A stretch of DNA of 64,000 nt, from positions 5,084,001 to 5,148,000 of the forward strand of contig JAPVLO010000056.1 in NCBI GenBank assembly GCA_027257055.1. Direction: 5' to 3'. The notes under the pieces were generated by a model that was not told the DNA's origin, did not search any database, and saw only the letters and a program-made list of their open reading frames with translations. Source of the DNA: Cephalopachus bancanus (taxonomy: Eukaryota; Chordata; Mammalia; Primates; Tarsiidae). This document shows positions 22,126 through 34,540 of the stretch, one piece after another; position 1 is the first letter of the stretch, and each line of letters opens with the position of its first letter. The position numbers and the translations under genes were made by a program.

Positions 22126-22292
22126 GACGTAGGACTTGGAGTGTTAAGATTTAGGTTCAAGCCCTGGCTGCTATTGGTACTATGTGAAGAAGAAGGGAAA
22201 ATAGAAGAATTGTATTCTGACTGGATTATGCAGCATCTCATTGCATCTTCCGGTGCACAGTGGGAGATGGTAATTTAAGAAGAAAAAGAGAT

Positions 22293-22555
22293 AACAAATA
22301 GTTCTGTGTGCCAGCACTTTCTAAGTTCTCTTCTAATCATTTTTCATATATTAACTCATGTAAATCATCACAGGAACTCTATGCGATAGAGGTTATTATT
22401 ATGTCTTTTGTATACATGGTAGACTGAGACACAGAGACGTCAAGTAACATGGCTGTGATCACACAGCTGGTACATAGAGAAACTAAGCTTTGAATCCAGG
22501 CAGTTTGGCCCTTGAGTCCATGCTGTTGTTAATCACTGTCATACTGCCTCTCAGA
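22293..22555 (-). repeat. MIR SINE, antisense, essentially full length
   Basis: Complete order on the complement: TGTGCCAGCACTTTCTAAG, TATTAACTCATG, AGACTGAGACACAGAGACG, TCACACAGCTGGTACATAG, CAGTTTGGCCCTTGAGTCC, ATACTGCCTCTCAG. Confidence 0.92.
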
Positions 22556-22617
22556 GGAAAACCCAGGCAATACTATGAGCCCAGTTTTACAGATGATGAG
22601 ACTGAGTATCCAAGAGG

Positions 22618-23190
22618 ATGAGGGGTTTGGCTAAAGATCAGACAACTAAGCAAATCGTCACCTGCCCCTTTTCTAAGGTGAGTTTGCCCAAAGGGGCATT
22701 CTGGGGTGAAAGTTATTTCACCCACCTTGACACCATGGGGTCAGTGACCTCCCAATGTGAAAGTTCCTTGCTGTGGCCTTTTATTGTTCACAGCGTGTCT
22801 GAGCCTTTCATTACATCCCCAGACTCTCTGCCCCTAGCCTCTGGGCTCCTGGCCACTCCCAGTTCCCTTCCTGCTGGCACAATACTGGTTCCCAGGACCG
22901 CTCAACAGGCTTCCCTCTGTGAACCATTAACTTTTGCTCCGGGGCACTTTTACCTCTTGTTCAAGGTGACACCCCAGCTCAGCACCCAGGATCCACCCCC
23001 TGCCAGCCTGTTGAGAGCCACCCCCATCAGGACTATACCAGTTCCTCAGAACAGGACGAGACAGCTTGTTCAGCCACCTTCTCATGGGCCTGTCCCTGGT
23101 AGCTTTACCGGTCCCACCTGCTCCTGGCCTCATAGCTGGAAGTCTGACCAGATGAGACTATCCTGGGGAAAAGGAAGAAGACCTCTTTAG
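22618..23190 (+). other. GC-rich 190-codon open frame, unidentified
   Basis: The longest + frame outside repeats. It starts within a MIR-like stretch and runs through a GC-rich segment. The translation is Pro/Ser/Thr-rich (about a third of residues), has no domain I recognise and no transmembrane or signal segment. A strong donor-like AAG|GTGAGT at 22,675-22,683 lies inside it. High GC lowers stop frequency, so a chance frame is the leading explanation. Confidence 0.15.
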
Positions 23191-23264
23191 CCTAGTTGAG
23201 TCCCTCTTAACAAAAGAAGTCAAAAGAACCTTCTTTTTAAAATGTATTTTAAAATACAGCGTAA

Positions 23265-23525
23265 GATACTACAGTAGTTAAGAGTATAGCTTCTGGAATC
23301 AGAGGGATATGAGTTCAAAATCCACATCTGCCCACTTGTTAGCTGTGTCCTAGGAAGATTGCTTACCATTTCTCAACCTTGGGTCCCCATTTGTAACGTG
23401 GAGCTAAACAAAAAGGCCTGCCTTATTAGGGAGTCATGAGAATTCAGTGAAATGACATATGTGAGCATCTATCACAGCACCTGACAAGCAGTAAGTGCTC
23501 AATAAATGATGGCTATTATCAGCAT
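23265..23525 (+). repeat. MIR SINE, sense, essentially full length
   Basis: CTACAGTAGTTAAGAGTATAGC, TTCTGGAATCAGAGG, CCCACTTGTTAGCTGTG, CCATTTGTAACGTGGAGC, CACCTGACAAGCAGTAAG, CTCAATAAATGATGGC. Both ends are present. Confidence 0.94.
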
Positions 23526-23589
23526 TATATTAAGTAGCATTATATACAGTATCTTTAAAGACTTCCTGGAGATATTTCATTCAGACAGT

Positions 23590-23865
23590 TATTTATTCAA
23601 CAAACATTTATCGAGAACCTATAATTTGCCAGATCCGTGGTGAGTGCAAATATGGGATGTATAATTATGTTTATAAAAAGAAGCCGTGCATGTTGATCAC
23701 TTATAGGCCAGACGCTGTTCTAGACATTTTAGGGACACTATTTCATTTGCTATTGATAAGGGCCTTGTAGACAGGCAGAAGTTACAATTGTCATTTTACA
23801 GATGAAAAAATCTGAGGTTCAGAGATGTTAATTCCTGAAAGACATGGCCAGTGATGGAGTGTAGC
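23590..23865 (-). repeat. L2 fragment followed by MIR, both antisense
   Basis: TTATTTATTCAACAAACATTTATCG (23,590-23,650) reads as antisense L2 3' end. Then TATAGGCCAGACGCTGTTCTAGAC and CATTTTACAGATGAAAAAATCTGAGG (23,685-23,865) read as antisense MIR. Confidence 0.75.
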
Positions 23866-23869
23866 TCCC

Positions 23870-24825
23870 ACCACCCTTACATAAACCAAAATATTTTAAG
23901 TTCAAGTCCTCACCATTGATAGATCCCCTTGGCTTTCAAGCTCATGTAGTGGAGTGCCTTTATATACCTTTCTGGTTAAAGGCAAGGTCACAGCAAAGTG
24001 GTTTTGATTTCATCCTTATTAGTAGAAATCTCTGTAAAAGGTACATGTGGTTGGCTTTTGTTAGCAGGCCAGCAGTGAACCCGGTGGGCCTTCCTCTGAT
24101 GTTTGGGGAATTCATCATCATTCAGAATACCTTCTCTCATTATGTGGGACTAGAAACTAGAGCCTGAGAAGGTGGCAGGTAAGGGGCTCTTATTGGACTT
24201 ACCCAAGGCACGCTTTGCAAGTTATTTTGTTTTTTAAACAAGTCCCAGTCATGATCTTGCTTTTTGGATTCATGCCTTATGCCTCTAGCTATTGAGAGCC
24301 AAGTATGTCAAGAAAAAAAAAGTTCCTTCAGTTAGTTGAGGTTTTATTCTGTTTCTACTTTGGTGGTTTAAAACTAATTACAGACTGTGGGTTGTGCCTA
24401 CATGTGCAAAATGAAATGAGAGTTTGAGCCAATTACTTTAATAACCAAGAGAGGAAAATCCACTTTTCTTTCCATTATCTAAAGATTTCAAGCATATGTA
24501 AGTTTTTTAAAATATATTAAATTATGTGAAAAATTGGCCTCAAGCCTTCATTTCACTTTGCCTGTCTAGAAACAGACTTAAATTTTGTTTTAGAGAGGAG
24601 ATGACATGCCTTAGACTTCTTCCAGGGGACTAGAGGGTCTTGTTGCAACAATTTCAGATTAAGAGATTTTGTTATTGTTATGGTAGAATATTCTTTGCAT
24701 GCTTGGAGGAAGGAAGTGACCTATGAAGGATGACTTTTTTTTTAAAAAGGGTTGTAATAACTAGAATAAGCTTCAAGATGAAGACCTTCTACTCATCTTC
24801 ATTTATTCATTTGTTTAGTCCCTGC
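23870..24825. other. No gene or clear repeat
   Basis: AT-rich unique-looking DNA. One 83-codon frame at 23,916-24,167 has no support. Confidence 0.45.
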
Positions 24826-24829
24826 TGTG

Positions 24830-25145
24830 ACCCCTACAAAGACCGCCTGGCCAGGTGCCCACTCTCCTGCTACCTTCGTCTCCTGTTCTTCTGCTCCTTG
24901 CCCAGCATCTCCAGCTAGTCAGCCTCCTTGCTTGCTACTGAACACACTCCCTCCTCAGGGCTTTCATGCTTACCATTCTCTCTACATGGAATCCTCTTTC
25001 CCCAGATATTTGCACAACTCACTCCCTCAGATCTCTGCTCAGAAATCATTTGTCAGAGACATGCCATTCCTGGCTTCACTCCTACCTTCTTTATCCTCCT
25101 TACTGCCGCTGATTTCTTTCTCCATAATACTTATCACTACCTAAC
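24830..25145 (+). repeat. L2 LINE fragment, sense
   Basis: CTGTGACCCCTACAAAGACC, CTCAGGGCTTTCATGC, CTCTCTACATGGAATCC, CCCAGATATTTGCACAACTC, TCTCTGCTCAGAAATCATTTGTCAG and ATACTTATCACTACCTAAC follow the L2 3' consensus. The overlapping open frames here come from this L2. Confidence 0.88.
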
Positions 25146-25207
25146 ACATATGTATGTGTGTATATGTACATGTGCATATATATTATTTTAATAAACTTTA
25201 CTTTTTA

Positions 25208-25515
25208 TTATTATTATTTATTTTTTTTTTTGAGTTGGAGTCTCACTCGGTCGCCCAGACTGGAGTGCAGTGGCCGCTCCCGGCCACCGCAGCCTCGACC
25301 TGCTGGGCTCCGGCGATCCTTCCGCCTCAGCCTTCCGAGTAGCTGGAACTACAGGCGCGTGCTACCACGCCCGGCTAATTTTTTTTTTTTAATTTATTGT
25401 AGAGATGAGGTCTCACCAAGTTGCCCAGGTGGGTCTCGAACCCGTAGGCTCAGGCAATCCACTCATCTCAGCCTCCCAGAGGTGCAGGATTACAGGCTGA
25501 GCCACTGAGCCCGGC
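25208..25515 (-). mobile_element. Alu SINE, young lineage type, antisense
   Basis: Complete dimer with many CpGs (CCGCTCCCGGCCACCGCAGCC, CTCCGGCGATCC, ACAGGCGCGTGC). Flanked by a perfect 16-bp target duplication TAAACTTTACTTTTTA (25,192-25,207 and 25,516-25,531). It inserted in the 3' end of the antisense L1. Confidence 0.98.
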
Positions 25516-28500
25516 TAAACTTTACTTTTTAGAAAAGGTTCATATGTACAGAAAAATTGTGCAGATAATATGGAGAGTTTTTTATCAACTCCATGCTCAG
25601 TCTCCTTTATTATTAGCATCTTACATTTGTTACAATTAATGAACCAATACTGGTACATTAGTACATGCCTTATGCACATTTCCTTGGTTTTTACCCAATA
25701 TCCTTTTTCTCTCCTGGGATCCCATTCAGGATATCATATTACATTTAGTCATCATGTCTCTTTAAGCTCTCTGGCTTTTGATGAACTTGACAGTTTTGAG
25801 GAGTACTGGTCATATACTTTGTAGAAAGTCCTTCAGTTGCGATCTGTCTGATATTTTCCTCATGGTTGGAGTTTTGGTTTTGGGGAGGAACAGTACAAAA
25901 TGCCATTCTCATCATATCATATCAAAGTTACTTATCAACATAACTTATCACTGTTGATGTTGACCTTGATCGCCTGACTGAGGTAGTGACTGTCAGGTTG
26001 CTCCACTATAAAATTAACTCTTCTTCCTTCCGCTTCATTCTGGACTCTGGAAAGAAGTCACTGTGCAGAGTCCAAATGTAAGGAGAAAGTGGGACATAAG
26101 TTATGCTCCACCTCCTTGAGGAGGGATATTTACATAAGCTTGGAATTCCTCTGCATGGGAGATTTGCCTCCTCTCATTTATTTATTCATTCAATGACGTA
26201 TAGATGTTAATATTTTGGGTTATAATCCAAGACTACTTCATTTTGTTGCTTAGTTGTTTGTTTCAGCCATCGGCAGCTCCTCATTTGACTCTTCCATCCC
26301 TTTGACATAATCCCATAATTGTGTGTTTTGTGGAGTTTAAAAAATTATTGCATTCTTACTTTCTGGTCCTATAAGGTGCTTCAGGTTGGCTCATCTTGTA
26401 TATTTCATGCCTTAGTCCTAGAATCAGTTCTTTCTCCACAGAGCCTGATTCTTATTATTGGAGAATGGTATTAGCAACCAAGGTCTGGGTACTGAGTGTG
26501 CTTATTGCTCTTGGGCTATTCTTGGCCCACCCAACTTAAAGAGTGAAGAAACTTATGTGTACATTCTAACATGTGTATATACCCATATCTAAAAATATTT
26601 CCCTATATAATCACCTGTGTCTATATTAAGCTAAACATGAATCTACACTTATTTCCAATTGTAATCTCCTACCACATGCGTGGATCATTCTGGCTCTCCC
26701 CTTGCTTATCTTTAAAATCCCACTCAAATAGTAAGAAACCTGGCTCCCACCATCTGCCATCCATTTACTTAATTATCAATTTCAGTATACATGAATAGAA
26801 ACATCAGAATTGTTCACCCATACCCTGGCAGGATACAACATTATTAGAGAACAGTATTAGGTATAGTTGTTTTTGCTTTTAGTTTTGCAAACTAATTTCC
26901 AAAGTTACTTAGATCAGCACTTTTATTTCCCACCACCCTCAATGAGATTTTTTTCATACGTTGGCAATACAGTTAGATTGTTTTTCACATATCGCATTCC
27001 ATCATGGAATTCCCCATACCTCCTGAATTTTTTTTTAAACTTACATACATTAAGGTTTACTTTTTTGTGCTGTAACATTCAGTGGTTTTGACAGATGCAT
27101 AATGCCACATATATTCAAGTACAGTATCTACAGAATAGTTTCACCACCCTAATAATTAAAAAGCCCCTGTGCTCCACCCATTTAACTCTCTCTCCCCTTT
27201 CTCCCCTTTCCCTGCATCCTTGGCAATCACTGATCTTTTTATTGCCTCTATAATTCTGCATTTTCCAGAATGTCACATAATTGGAATCATACAATATTCT
27301 AATTTCAGACTGGCATCTTCTCCTTGGTCATATGCATTTAAGATTAGTGCACGTCTGTTCAAGGCCTGGTAGCTCACTTTTTAATGCGGAATAATATTTC
27401 ATTGTATAGTTGTACCAATTTGTTTATTCATTCACCTATTGAAAAGCACCTTTGTTCCTCCAGTTTGGGGAGATTATGAAGAAAAATGCTGTAATATTTA
27501 TGTGAAAGTTTTCCATATGGACATAAATTTTCAAATCAGTTGGGTAAACAACTGACACAGTTGCCAGGTTGTGTGGTATGACTATGTTTAGCTTTGTGAT
27601 AAACTGCCAAACTATGTTCCAAAGAGGCTGTACTATTTTACATTTCCACCAGCAAAGACTGAGAGTTCTTCTTGCTCCACATTTTTAAAAATCATTTGGC
27701 TCTTCAGTTTTTTGGATTTTAGCTCTTCTAATAGGTAGGTAGTTACATATCACTGTTTTTTAAAATTTGTCATTTCCTAATGGCAAATGGTGTTGAATAT
27801 ATTTATATATGCTTGTTATCTGTAAATCTTTTTTGATGAGGTATATATTCATATCTTTTGCTAATTTTTTCACTAGGCTGCTTTTTTTATTATTGCATTT
27901 TAAGAGTTCTTTGTATATTCTGGGTACAAGTTCTTTATCAGATATGTGATTTCTCCAAATCTATGGCTTGTCTTCTCACTCTCTAAAATGTGTCTATCAT
28001 GGAGCAGTTTTTAAATTTTTGTGATCCAGATTATCATTTTTTTCATGAATTATGCTTTTGGTGTTGTATCTAAAAATTTGTCATGAAGCCAAGGTGACCT
28101 AGAATGCCTTTATGTTACCTTTTAGATGTCTTATAATTTTGTGTTTTATATTTATATCTGTTATCCATTTTGAGTTAATTTTTGTGAATGGCATAATGTC
28201 GCTGTCTAGTTTTATTGTTTTGCATGTAGGATCCAGTTATTCCAACACAACTTGTTGAAAAAATTACCCTATATCCTATGAATTGACTTTATTCCTTTAT
28301 CAAAGATCAGTTGATTATGTTTGTGTGGGTCTATTCCTGGGTTATTTCTTTGTTTTATTGATCTATTTGTCTACTCTTTCACCAATACCATATTGTCTTG
28401 ATTATTGTGGCTTTGTAGTAAATCATGAAGTTGAGTAGTATCAGTTCTCTGACTTTGCTCTTTCTTTTAGTATTGTATTGACAAATCTAGATCTTTTGCT

Positions 28501-28744
28501 TTTCCGTATAAATTTTAGAATCATTTTATTGATATTTACACAATAGTTCACCTAGAGTTTAATTGGTATATGTTGAATCTATCAATCAAGTTGGGAGAAT
28601 TTGTCATCTTAACAATATTGTATTTTCTAATCCATGAACATAGACTATCTCTCCATTTACTTAGATTCCTTTTTATTTCTTGCATCAGAGTTTTGTGGTT
28701 GTCCACCTATAGATCCTGTACTTTTTTGTTAGATTTATACCTAA

Positions 28745-28800
28745 GTTTGTTTGTTTGTTTGTTTTTTCTTGTTTGTTTTTTGGTTTGTTTGTTTTTTTGG
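28745..28800. repeat. GTTT-rich simple repeat
   Basis: TTTGTTTGTTTGTTTG tract with slight interruptions, inside the antisense L1. Confidence 0.9.
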
Positions 28801-28914
28801 CAACATGCTATTGTAAGTGGTATTTTAAAACAATGTTTTATTGATAATAATTGCTAGAAAGCATTGACTTCTGTATATTTACCTTGTATCCTACAACCTT
28901 GCTTGCTTGCTTGC

Positions 28915-29097
28915 TTATTCAATTCTTTTTATTGCTTTGTTGCTTGTTTTATTTGTTAATTCTCTGTGATCTTCTACATAGACTGCCATGTCATCTGAGA
29001 ACAAAGACAGTTTTATTTCTTCCTTTCCAATATGTATGTCTTTTATTTTCATTCCTTGTTTTATTGCACTAGCTAGGACTTCTAGTACAATCTTCAA
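28915..29097 (-). pseudogene. L1 ORF2 reverse-transcriptase fragment, inactive
   Basis: A 60-codon stretch matches the conserved L1 RT block: VLEVLASAI, then a [20 protein letters not shown] segment around the catalytic aspartates (residues 35-36 of this frame). The family usually has FADD at this site and this copy has FSDD. The frame is bounded by stops, so it is a relic of the larger L1. Confidence 0.88.
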
Positions 29098-30340
29098 TAA
29101 GAGTAATGAGAAAGGGCATTCAGTTTTAGTGGTAAAGCATCCAGTTTTTCATCTTTAAGTATGATATTAACTGTAGAGGTTTTTGTAGATGTTCTTTATC
29201 AAATTGAGGAAAATTTCCCAATTTTCTAGTTTGCTGAAAATTTTTAATCATGAATGGTTATTAGATTTTTTTCAAGTGCTGTTTCTGCATCTATTAGTTA
29301 TATAATTTTTGTTATTTAACCTATTGATGTAATGGATTACATTGATTGATTTCTGAACATTGACACAACCTTGCATTCCTGAAATAAATCCTCCTTGGTT
29401 GTGGTGTATAGCTCTGTTTAAACATTGCTGCATTGATTTGCTAATATTATATTAAAGAATTTTTGCAACTATATTCATGAGAGATAATGGTTTTGGTTTT
29501 CCTTTCTTATAATGTTTAGTATGGTTTGAGTAGTAGAGTAATGTTGGCCTTATAGGATGAGTTAGGAAGTTCTTCTGCTTCTGTTTTTCTTGGGTATATA
29601 GTGAAGAATTGGTATAATTTCTTCCTTAAGTATTTGGTAGAATTCACTAGCAAAACCACTGGCCCTATTTTGTTTTTTGTAAGTTAATTAAGTATTGATT
29701 CAATTCCATTAGTAAGTGCAGCTGTATCCAGATGATTTACTTTTTTGTGTGTGAATTTTGGAAATTTGTATCTTTCAAAAAGACAGTATGTTTCATGTAG
29801 TTATCTTTTAATTACAAATATTAGTAATTTGTGTCTTCTCTCTTTCTATCTTGGTTAGCCTGGCTAAAGGTTAGTCTATTTTATTGGTCTTTTCAAAGAA
29901 CCAGCTTTTGGCTTAATTGATTTTTCTCTATTGGCTTTCTGTGTACAATCCACTGATTTCTACCCTAATATATTCTTTTAAGTTTTTTCTGCTTTCTTTG
30001 GGCTTAAATTGCTTCTATTTTTCTTAAGCGTCTTAAGGTAGAAACTTAGATTATTGATTTTAGATTGTCCTTTTGTAACATATGCACTCAATGTTGTAAA
30101 TTTCCTGATAAGCACTGCTTTTGCTACGTCCCACAAATTTTAGTTCACAATATTTTAAATTTCTCTTGAGACTTCCTTTTTGATCTATGTGTTATCTAGA
30201 AATTTGTTGTTCAATCTCCAAATATTAAGGGGTTTTCATTCACCTTTCTTATACTGATTTCTAGTTTAATTCCATTATAGACTGAAAACACACTTTGTAT
30301 AAATTCTGTTCTTTTATATTTGTTAAAGTATTTTTATCAC

Positions 30341-30625
30341 TCAGAATGAAGTAGAGCTTAGTGAATGCACCATGTGACCTTGGACAGAAGACCTTGGACC
30401 TTGCTGTTGTTGATGGAGTATTACATATAAAAATATAAATATATATGCATATCTAGCAACTGGATCAAGTTGATTGATAGTGCTGTTCAGGTCACACGTA
30501 TTCTCACAACTTCTGCCTACTTGCCCTATCAGGTAATGAAAAGAGGAGTTAAGGTCTCCAACTACAATAGTGGGTTTGTCTATTTCTCCTTGTTTCAATG
30601 TTTTTTTTCTCATATATGTTGACAT
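30341..30625 (-). pseudogene. L1 ORF2 endonuclease fragment, inactive
   Basis: This frame holds the L1 endonuclease VVGDLN-type motif (family VGDFN; the Asp and Asn are active-site residues) at residues 22-27, followed by a DLNSTINQLD segment. Stops and rearrangement end the match. It is part of the long antisense L1. Confidence 0.8.
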
Positions 30626-30990
30626 TCTCTTGGTAGATACATAAACGCTAAGAATTTTTATGTTTTCTTGGAGAATTTATCATTACATCTCCTTTATTAT
30701 GTAATGTCCCTCTTTATCCCCAATGTCTTTTTTGTCTGAAATTAACATAGCTTCTATAGCAATATTTTGATCATTAGCATGGTATAACTTTCTCTGTCCC
30801 TTTACTTTTAACCTGAGTCTTTAAAAAGTGAATTTCTTTTTTTTCTATGTATTTATTATTGTTCTTACTCCAAATACACGACTCACAGCACAACCGTCTT
30901 CTAAAATATGGCAGTTCCTCATAGAGTTGAGCAGACACCCATCTGATAAGGCAGCAGTTTTACTTTTAAAAATCGGATTTCTTATAGGCC

Positions 30991-31275
30991 TTTTTTTTTT
31001 TGAGTTGGAGTCTCACTCTGTCGCCCAGACTGGAGTGCAGCGGCTGCTCCTGGCCACCTCAGCCTCGACCTGCTGGGCTCCGGCTATCCTTCCACCTCAG
31101 CCTTCCAAGTAGCTGGAACTACAGGCATGCACTACCACACCCGGCTAATTTTTTATTTATTGTAGAGTTAAGGTCTTGCCAAGTTGCTCAGGCAGGTCTC
31201 GAACCCATGGGCTCAGGCAATCCACTCATCTCAGCCTCCCAAAGCACGGATTACAGACTGAGCCTCCGAGCCCAG
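30991..31275 (-). mobile_element. Alu SINE, young lineage type, antisense
   Basis: Complete dimer flanked by a 10-bp target duplication CTTATAGGCC (30,981-30,990 and 31,276-31,285). It splits the L1 ORF2 endonuclease coding region next to the position of the family QETH motif. Confidence 0.97.
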
Positions 31276-32661
31276 CTTATAGGCCCTTTTTTTTAAAATC
31301 CACTCTGGCAATCTCTTTCTTTTATTTGGTATATTTAGACCATTCACATTTAAAGTTATTATTAATATAGTTGTATTATTATCTACCATGTTAGTAATTA
31401 TCTTGTTGCATTTATTCTTTGTTTCTCTCTTTTTCCCTTTGGCCTTCTACATTTTACGTTATTTTACATTATTACTTATTATTATATTTTATATTATTTT
31501 ATTTTATCTCTTAGTATATCAATTATATATATATGTTTAAATGTTAATGATTGTCCTAGTATTTGTAATATACATGTTTAATCTAAGTTTATCTTCAGAT
31601 AACACTATACCACTAAGATACCTTATAAGGAAGTATTCTCAGTTCTTCCCTTCTGTCCCTTATGACATTGCTGCCATTCATTTCACTTATCCATATGCTA
31701 TAATCATTCAACAATTGTTACTATTATTACGTTAAGCAAATAATTACCTTATAGATCAATTAAAAGTAGGAAAAATTAAATATTTTAATTTACATTTATT
31801 TATTTCTTCTCTGATATTTTTCCTTTCTTCATGTTGATCCAAGTTTCTGACCTATATCATTTTTCTTCTCTCTGAAGAACTTGTTTAAATATTTCTTGTA
31901 AAGCAGGTCTCCTTTCAATGAATCCCTCAGTTTTTGCTCGTCTGAGAAAGATTTCGTTCTCCTGTTTGAGGGATAATTTCTCTGAATGCAGAATTCTAGA
32001 TTAGTGTTTATTTCGGTACTTTACACATTTTGCTGTACTCTCTTTTTGTTTGCATAGTTTTCTGAGAAGTCTGCTGTACTTCCTATTTTTGTTCCTCTAT
32101 AGGTAAGGTGGGTCCCTTCCATCCCACCTTCTTTCAGAGTCTTCTCTTTGTCATGGGTTTTCTTTTTTTTACTGTGATATGATCAGTTTTAGATTTTTTG
32201 GTATTTATTCTGCTGATGTTCTCTGAACTTCTAAATCTGTTGTTTGGTACTTGTCATTTATTTTGTAAAATTCTTGACATTATTACTTCAAATATTTCTT
32301 CTGCGTCATTCTATTTGTTCTCCTCATATTTCAACTGTGCATGTGTTACACCTTTTTCAATTATTCTTGGATGTTCTGAGGCTTTCTCCCCATTCTCTTT
32401 TCTTTTTGCATTTCAGTTTGTACATTTTCTGTTGTTCTATCTTTAATTTCATTGATTCTTTCCTTGACCTTGTCCATCTACTGTTAAGTCCATCAAAGGC
32501 ATTCTTCATTTCAGTTTTTTAAAAATTATTCTTTTTTTAGGATTTTCATTTGATTCTTTCTTAGAGTTTCCATTTCTCTGCTTATATTACTCATCTGTTC
32601 TTTCATGTTTACTTTTCCATTTTTGTTTACTTTCCATTAGAATACTTAACATATTCATCAA

Positions 32662-32696
32662 AGACAGAGTGAGACTCCAACTCAAAAAAAAAAAAA
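32662..32696 (+). repeat. Alu 3' end and poly-A only
   Basis: AGACAGAGTGAGACTCCAAC followed by CTC and a 13-A run, in the middle of antisense L1. This is a 5'-truncated Alu of the lineage type. Confidence 0.85.
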
Positions 32697-33142
32697 GTTG
32701 TTTTAAGTTCTCTGATAATTCCAAAGTGCATGTTATACCTGAGTTATACCTTGCTTTCTCTCTTTGGATTTGTATATTTTTTCTTGTCTTTTAGTATGCC
32801 TTTTAATTTTTTCTTGAAACCTAGACATGAAGCATCAGTAGGCCTTTATGTGAGATTTTATGTTAGATATTGGAACGTGTATAATGTTTGCTGTAGTTGT
32901 AGGTGTCAGAGGCTTCAAATTCTTCCATTGTTCTTGTTTTTATATCCCCCCCCCATTGTCTTTGGGCATCCCTAAGATCTCCTCCTTAGATAGACTCTAC
33001 ACCTTTCAGTTCTTTGAGCTGTATTCCACTATTATTATACTGGAGTTTTGTTGGTATAGTTTTAAAGTGTCTTGACGAGAAAGCATTCTATAATCTTTTG
33101 ACTGTACCTTGGTCTTTTAGTGGGCCTATGTCCCTGAGCTGT

Positions 33143-33258
33143 GAGTGCAGTGGCACTCTCACGGCCACTCCAGCACCAACCTGCTGGACTCCAGCGATCC
33201 TTAGGCTTCACCTTCCAAGTAACCGAAACTATAGGTGTGTGCGACCATACCCTTAGCC
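33143..33258 (-). repeat. Alu right-arm fragment, antisense
   Basis: GTGCAGTGGCACTCTCACGGCC to CTATAGGTGTGTGCGACCATACCC. Neither the poly-T end nor the left arm is present. L1 sequence resumes on both sides. Confidence 0.85.
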
Positions 33259-33825
33259 TACTCCAAACACCCTTAGGTGAGACAGGAAGGCCAGAGGGGA
33301 CTAGAGTTTGAGAGATGTTTTTCCCTGGATGGGATGAGGCCTTGGTAAATTTTTTTCCCCTTAGAAGTAGACTTTTTTATGGAGAACTCACTGGCATATT
33401 TCACAGTGTTTACTCTTTCCTTCTCCCTGTCAGAGCCAAGAGGGGATCATTCTTGACCCTTTACAGCGGTAGTGTTTCTAGAGGTAAAACCCATGAAAGT
33501 GTGCCTCCCCATGAAGAATCTGGTCCCCAGAAGTTTTTCACTCTCATACTAGTCCACACTTAGTCCCCAACACTTCAAATCACTGCTGAAGTGTCCCTAC
33601 CAGCAGCTTCTGCTCTAAGTAAGGAGATGTCAACTGCAACCGTCTGGATTCTCCTGTCTCTCCAGATTTCAGGGTGATAGCATGTTCTGCAACCTTAGTT
33701 ATATGAATGATCCAAGAAAAATCAGTGGCTTGTAGTCTTTTTCTTTTAGCTTTCTTCTTGTTGTAAGGATGGGCATAATGACTTATAAATTATTTACATG
33801 TTGGACCTATAACCATAAGTCTCTC

Positions 33826-34275
33826 TATATTTCTTGAATGTATTCACTGACTTCCCCTACAAGAATGTAAACCGATGAAAGCAGGGGCTGGCCGACCTCG
33901 GTATACCGTTCAGCCTGTAATCCCAGCACTTTGGGAGGCCGAGGCGAGTGGATTGCCTGCGGGTTCAAGACCAACCCAGGCAACTTAGTGAGACCTCATC
34001 TCTACAATAAATAAAAAATTAGCCGGGTGTGGTAGCGCACACCTATAGTTTCAGCTACTTGGAAGGCGAGGCACAAGGATCGCTGGAGCCCAGCAGGTTG
34101 ATGCTGGAGTGGCTGTGAGAGTGCCACTGCACTCCAGTCTGGGCAACGGAGTGAGACTCCAACTCAAAAAAAAAGAAGGGGCCATGTCTGTTTTATTCAA
34201 GCTATAGTTTCAGTAGCTAGAAAAATACCTGACTCAAAGTGGGTGCTCAATAATTAGTTGCTGAACAGAATAATT
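33826..34275 (+). repeat. L2 3' end, sense, split by an Alu
   Basis: TTGAATGTATTCACTGACTTCC and AAGAATGTAAACCGATG before the Alu continue as GGGGCCATGTCTGTTTTATTC and GTGGGTGCTCAATAATTAGTTGCTGAAC after it, the expected L2 3' order. Confidence 0.8.
33886..34174 (+). mobile_element. Alu SINE, young lineage type, sense
   Basis: Complete dimer with the ACAATAAATAAAAAATTAGCC linker and GAGACTCCAACTC end. The first 25 bases are rearranged (GGCTGGCCGACCTCGGTATACC). Confidence 0.95.
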
Positions 34276-34284
34276 AATTCATCG

Positions 34285-34540
34285 ATATTGATTGTTGTAT
34301 CCCCATGCCAGGCACTGTGCTTGGTATAGGTATACAACAATGGAAAAAAGAGACAACACCTATCATCCGTTGTTACAGAGGGAGTGGGGGGTGGTGGACA
34401 TATGTATACAACAGGAATAACGATAAACTATGGATCAGAGAATGAGGAGGTTTTGAAGCACTGAGGACACATACCTTAGTGGCTTAAGCAAGAGAGGGGT
34501 AAAGCACTGCCAGAAGAAAACCACCACCTAAATTGAGCTG
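34285..34540 (-). repeat. L2 3' end, antisense
   Basis: CCATGCCAGGCACTGTGCTTGG, GGTATACAACAATGG and AGAGACAACACC read as the complement of the L2 3' end. Confidence 0.65.

Larger units (their letters stand above)
25145..33815 (-). mobile_element. Long antisense L1 (L1M class), broken and nested
   Basis: The + strand reads an old L1 backwards for about 8.5 kb. The 3' UTR occupies roughly 25,516-27,100 (TTATTATTAGCATCTTACATTTG, ATCCCATTCAGGATATCATATTACATTTAG). ORF2 runs from about 31,350 down to about 27,200. Its reverse-transcriptase active-site region is visible at 28,990-29,001, where the family FADD motif reads FSDD. The endonuclease domain (a VVGDLN motif) lies near 30,550. Upstream 5' sequence continues to about 33,815. 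Many stops and frameshifts mean it is dead. Four Alu pieces interrupt it. Confidence 0.92.

Noticed and set aside
25158..25508. 116-codon + frame, with similar frames at 31,000-31,296, 60,021-60,302 and, on the opposite strand, 47,206-47,649
   Set aside because: All read Alu sequence ([18 protein letters not shown] translation). The similarity between them reflects the repeat and not a gene family.
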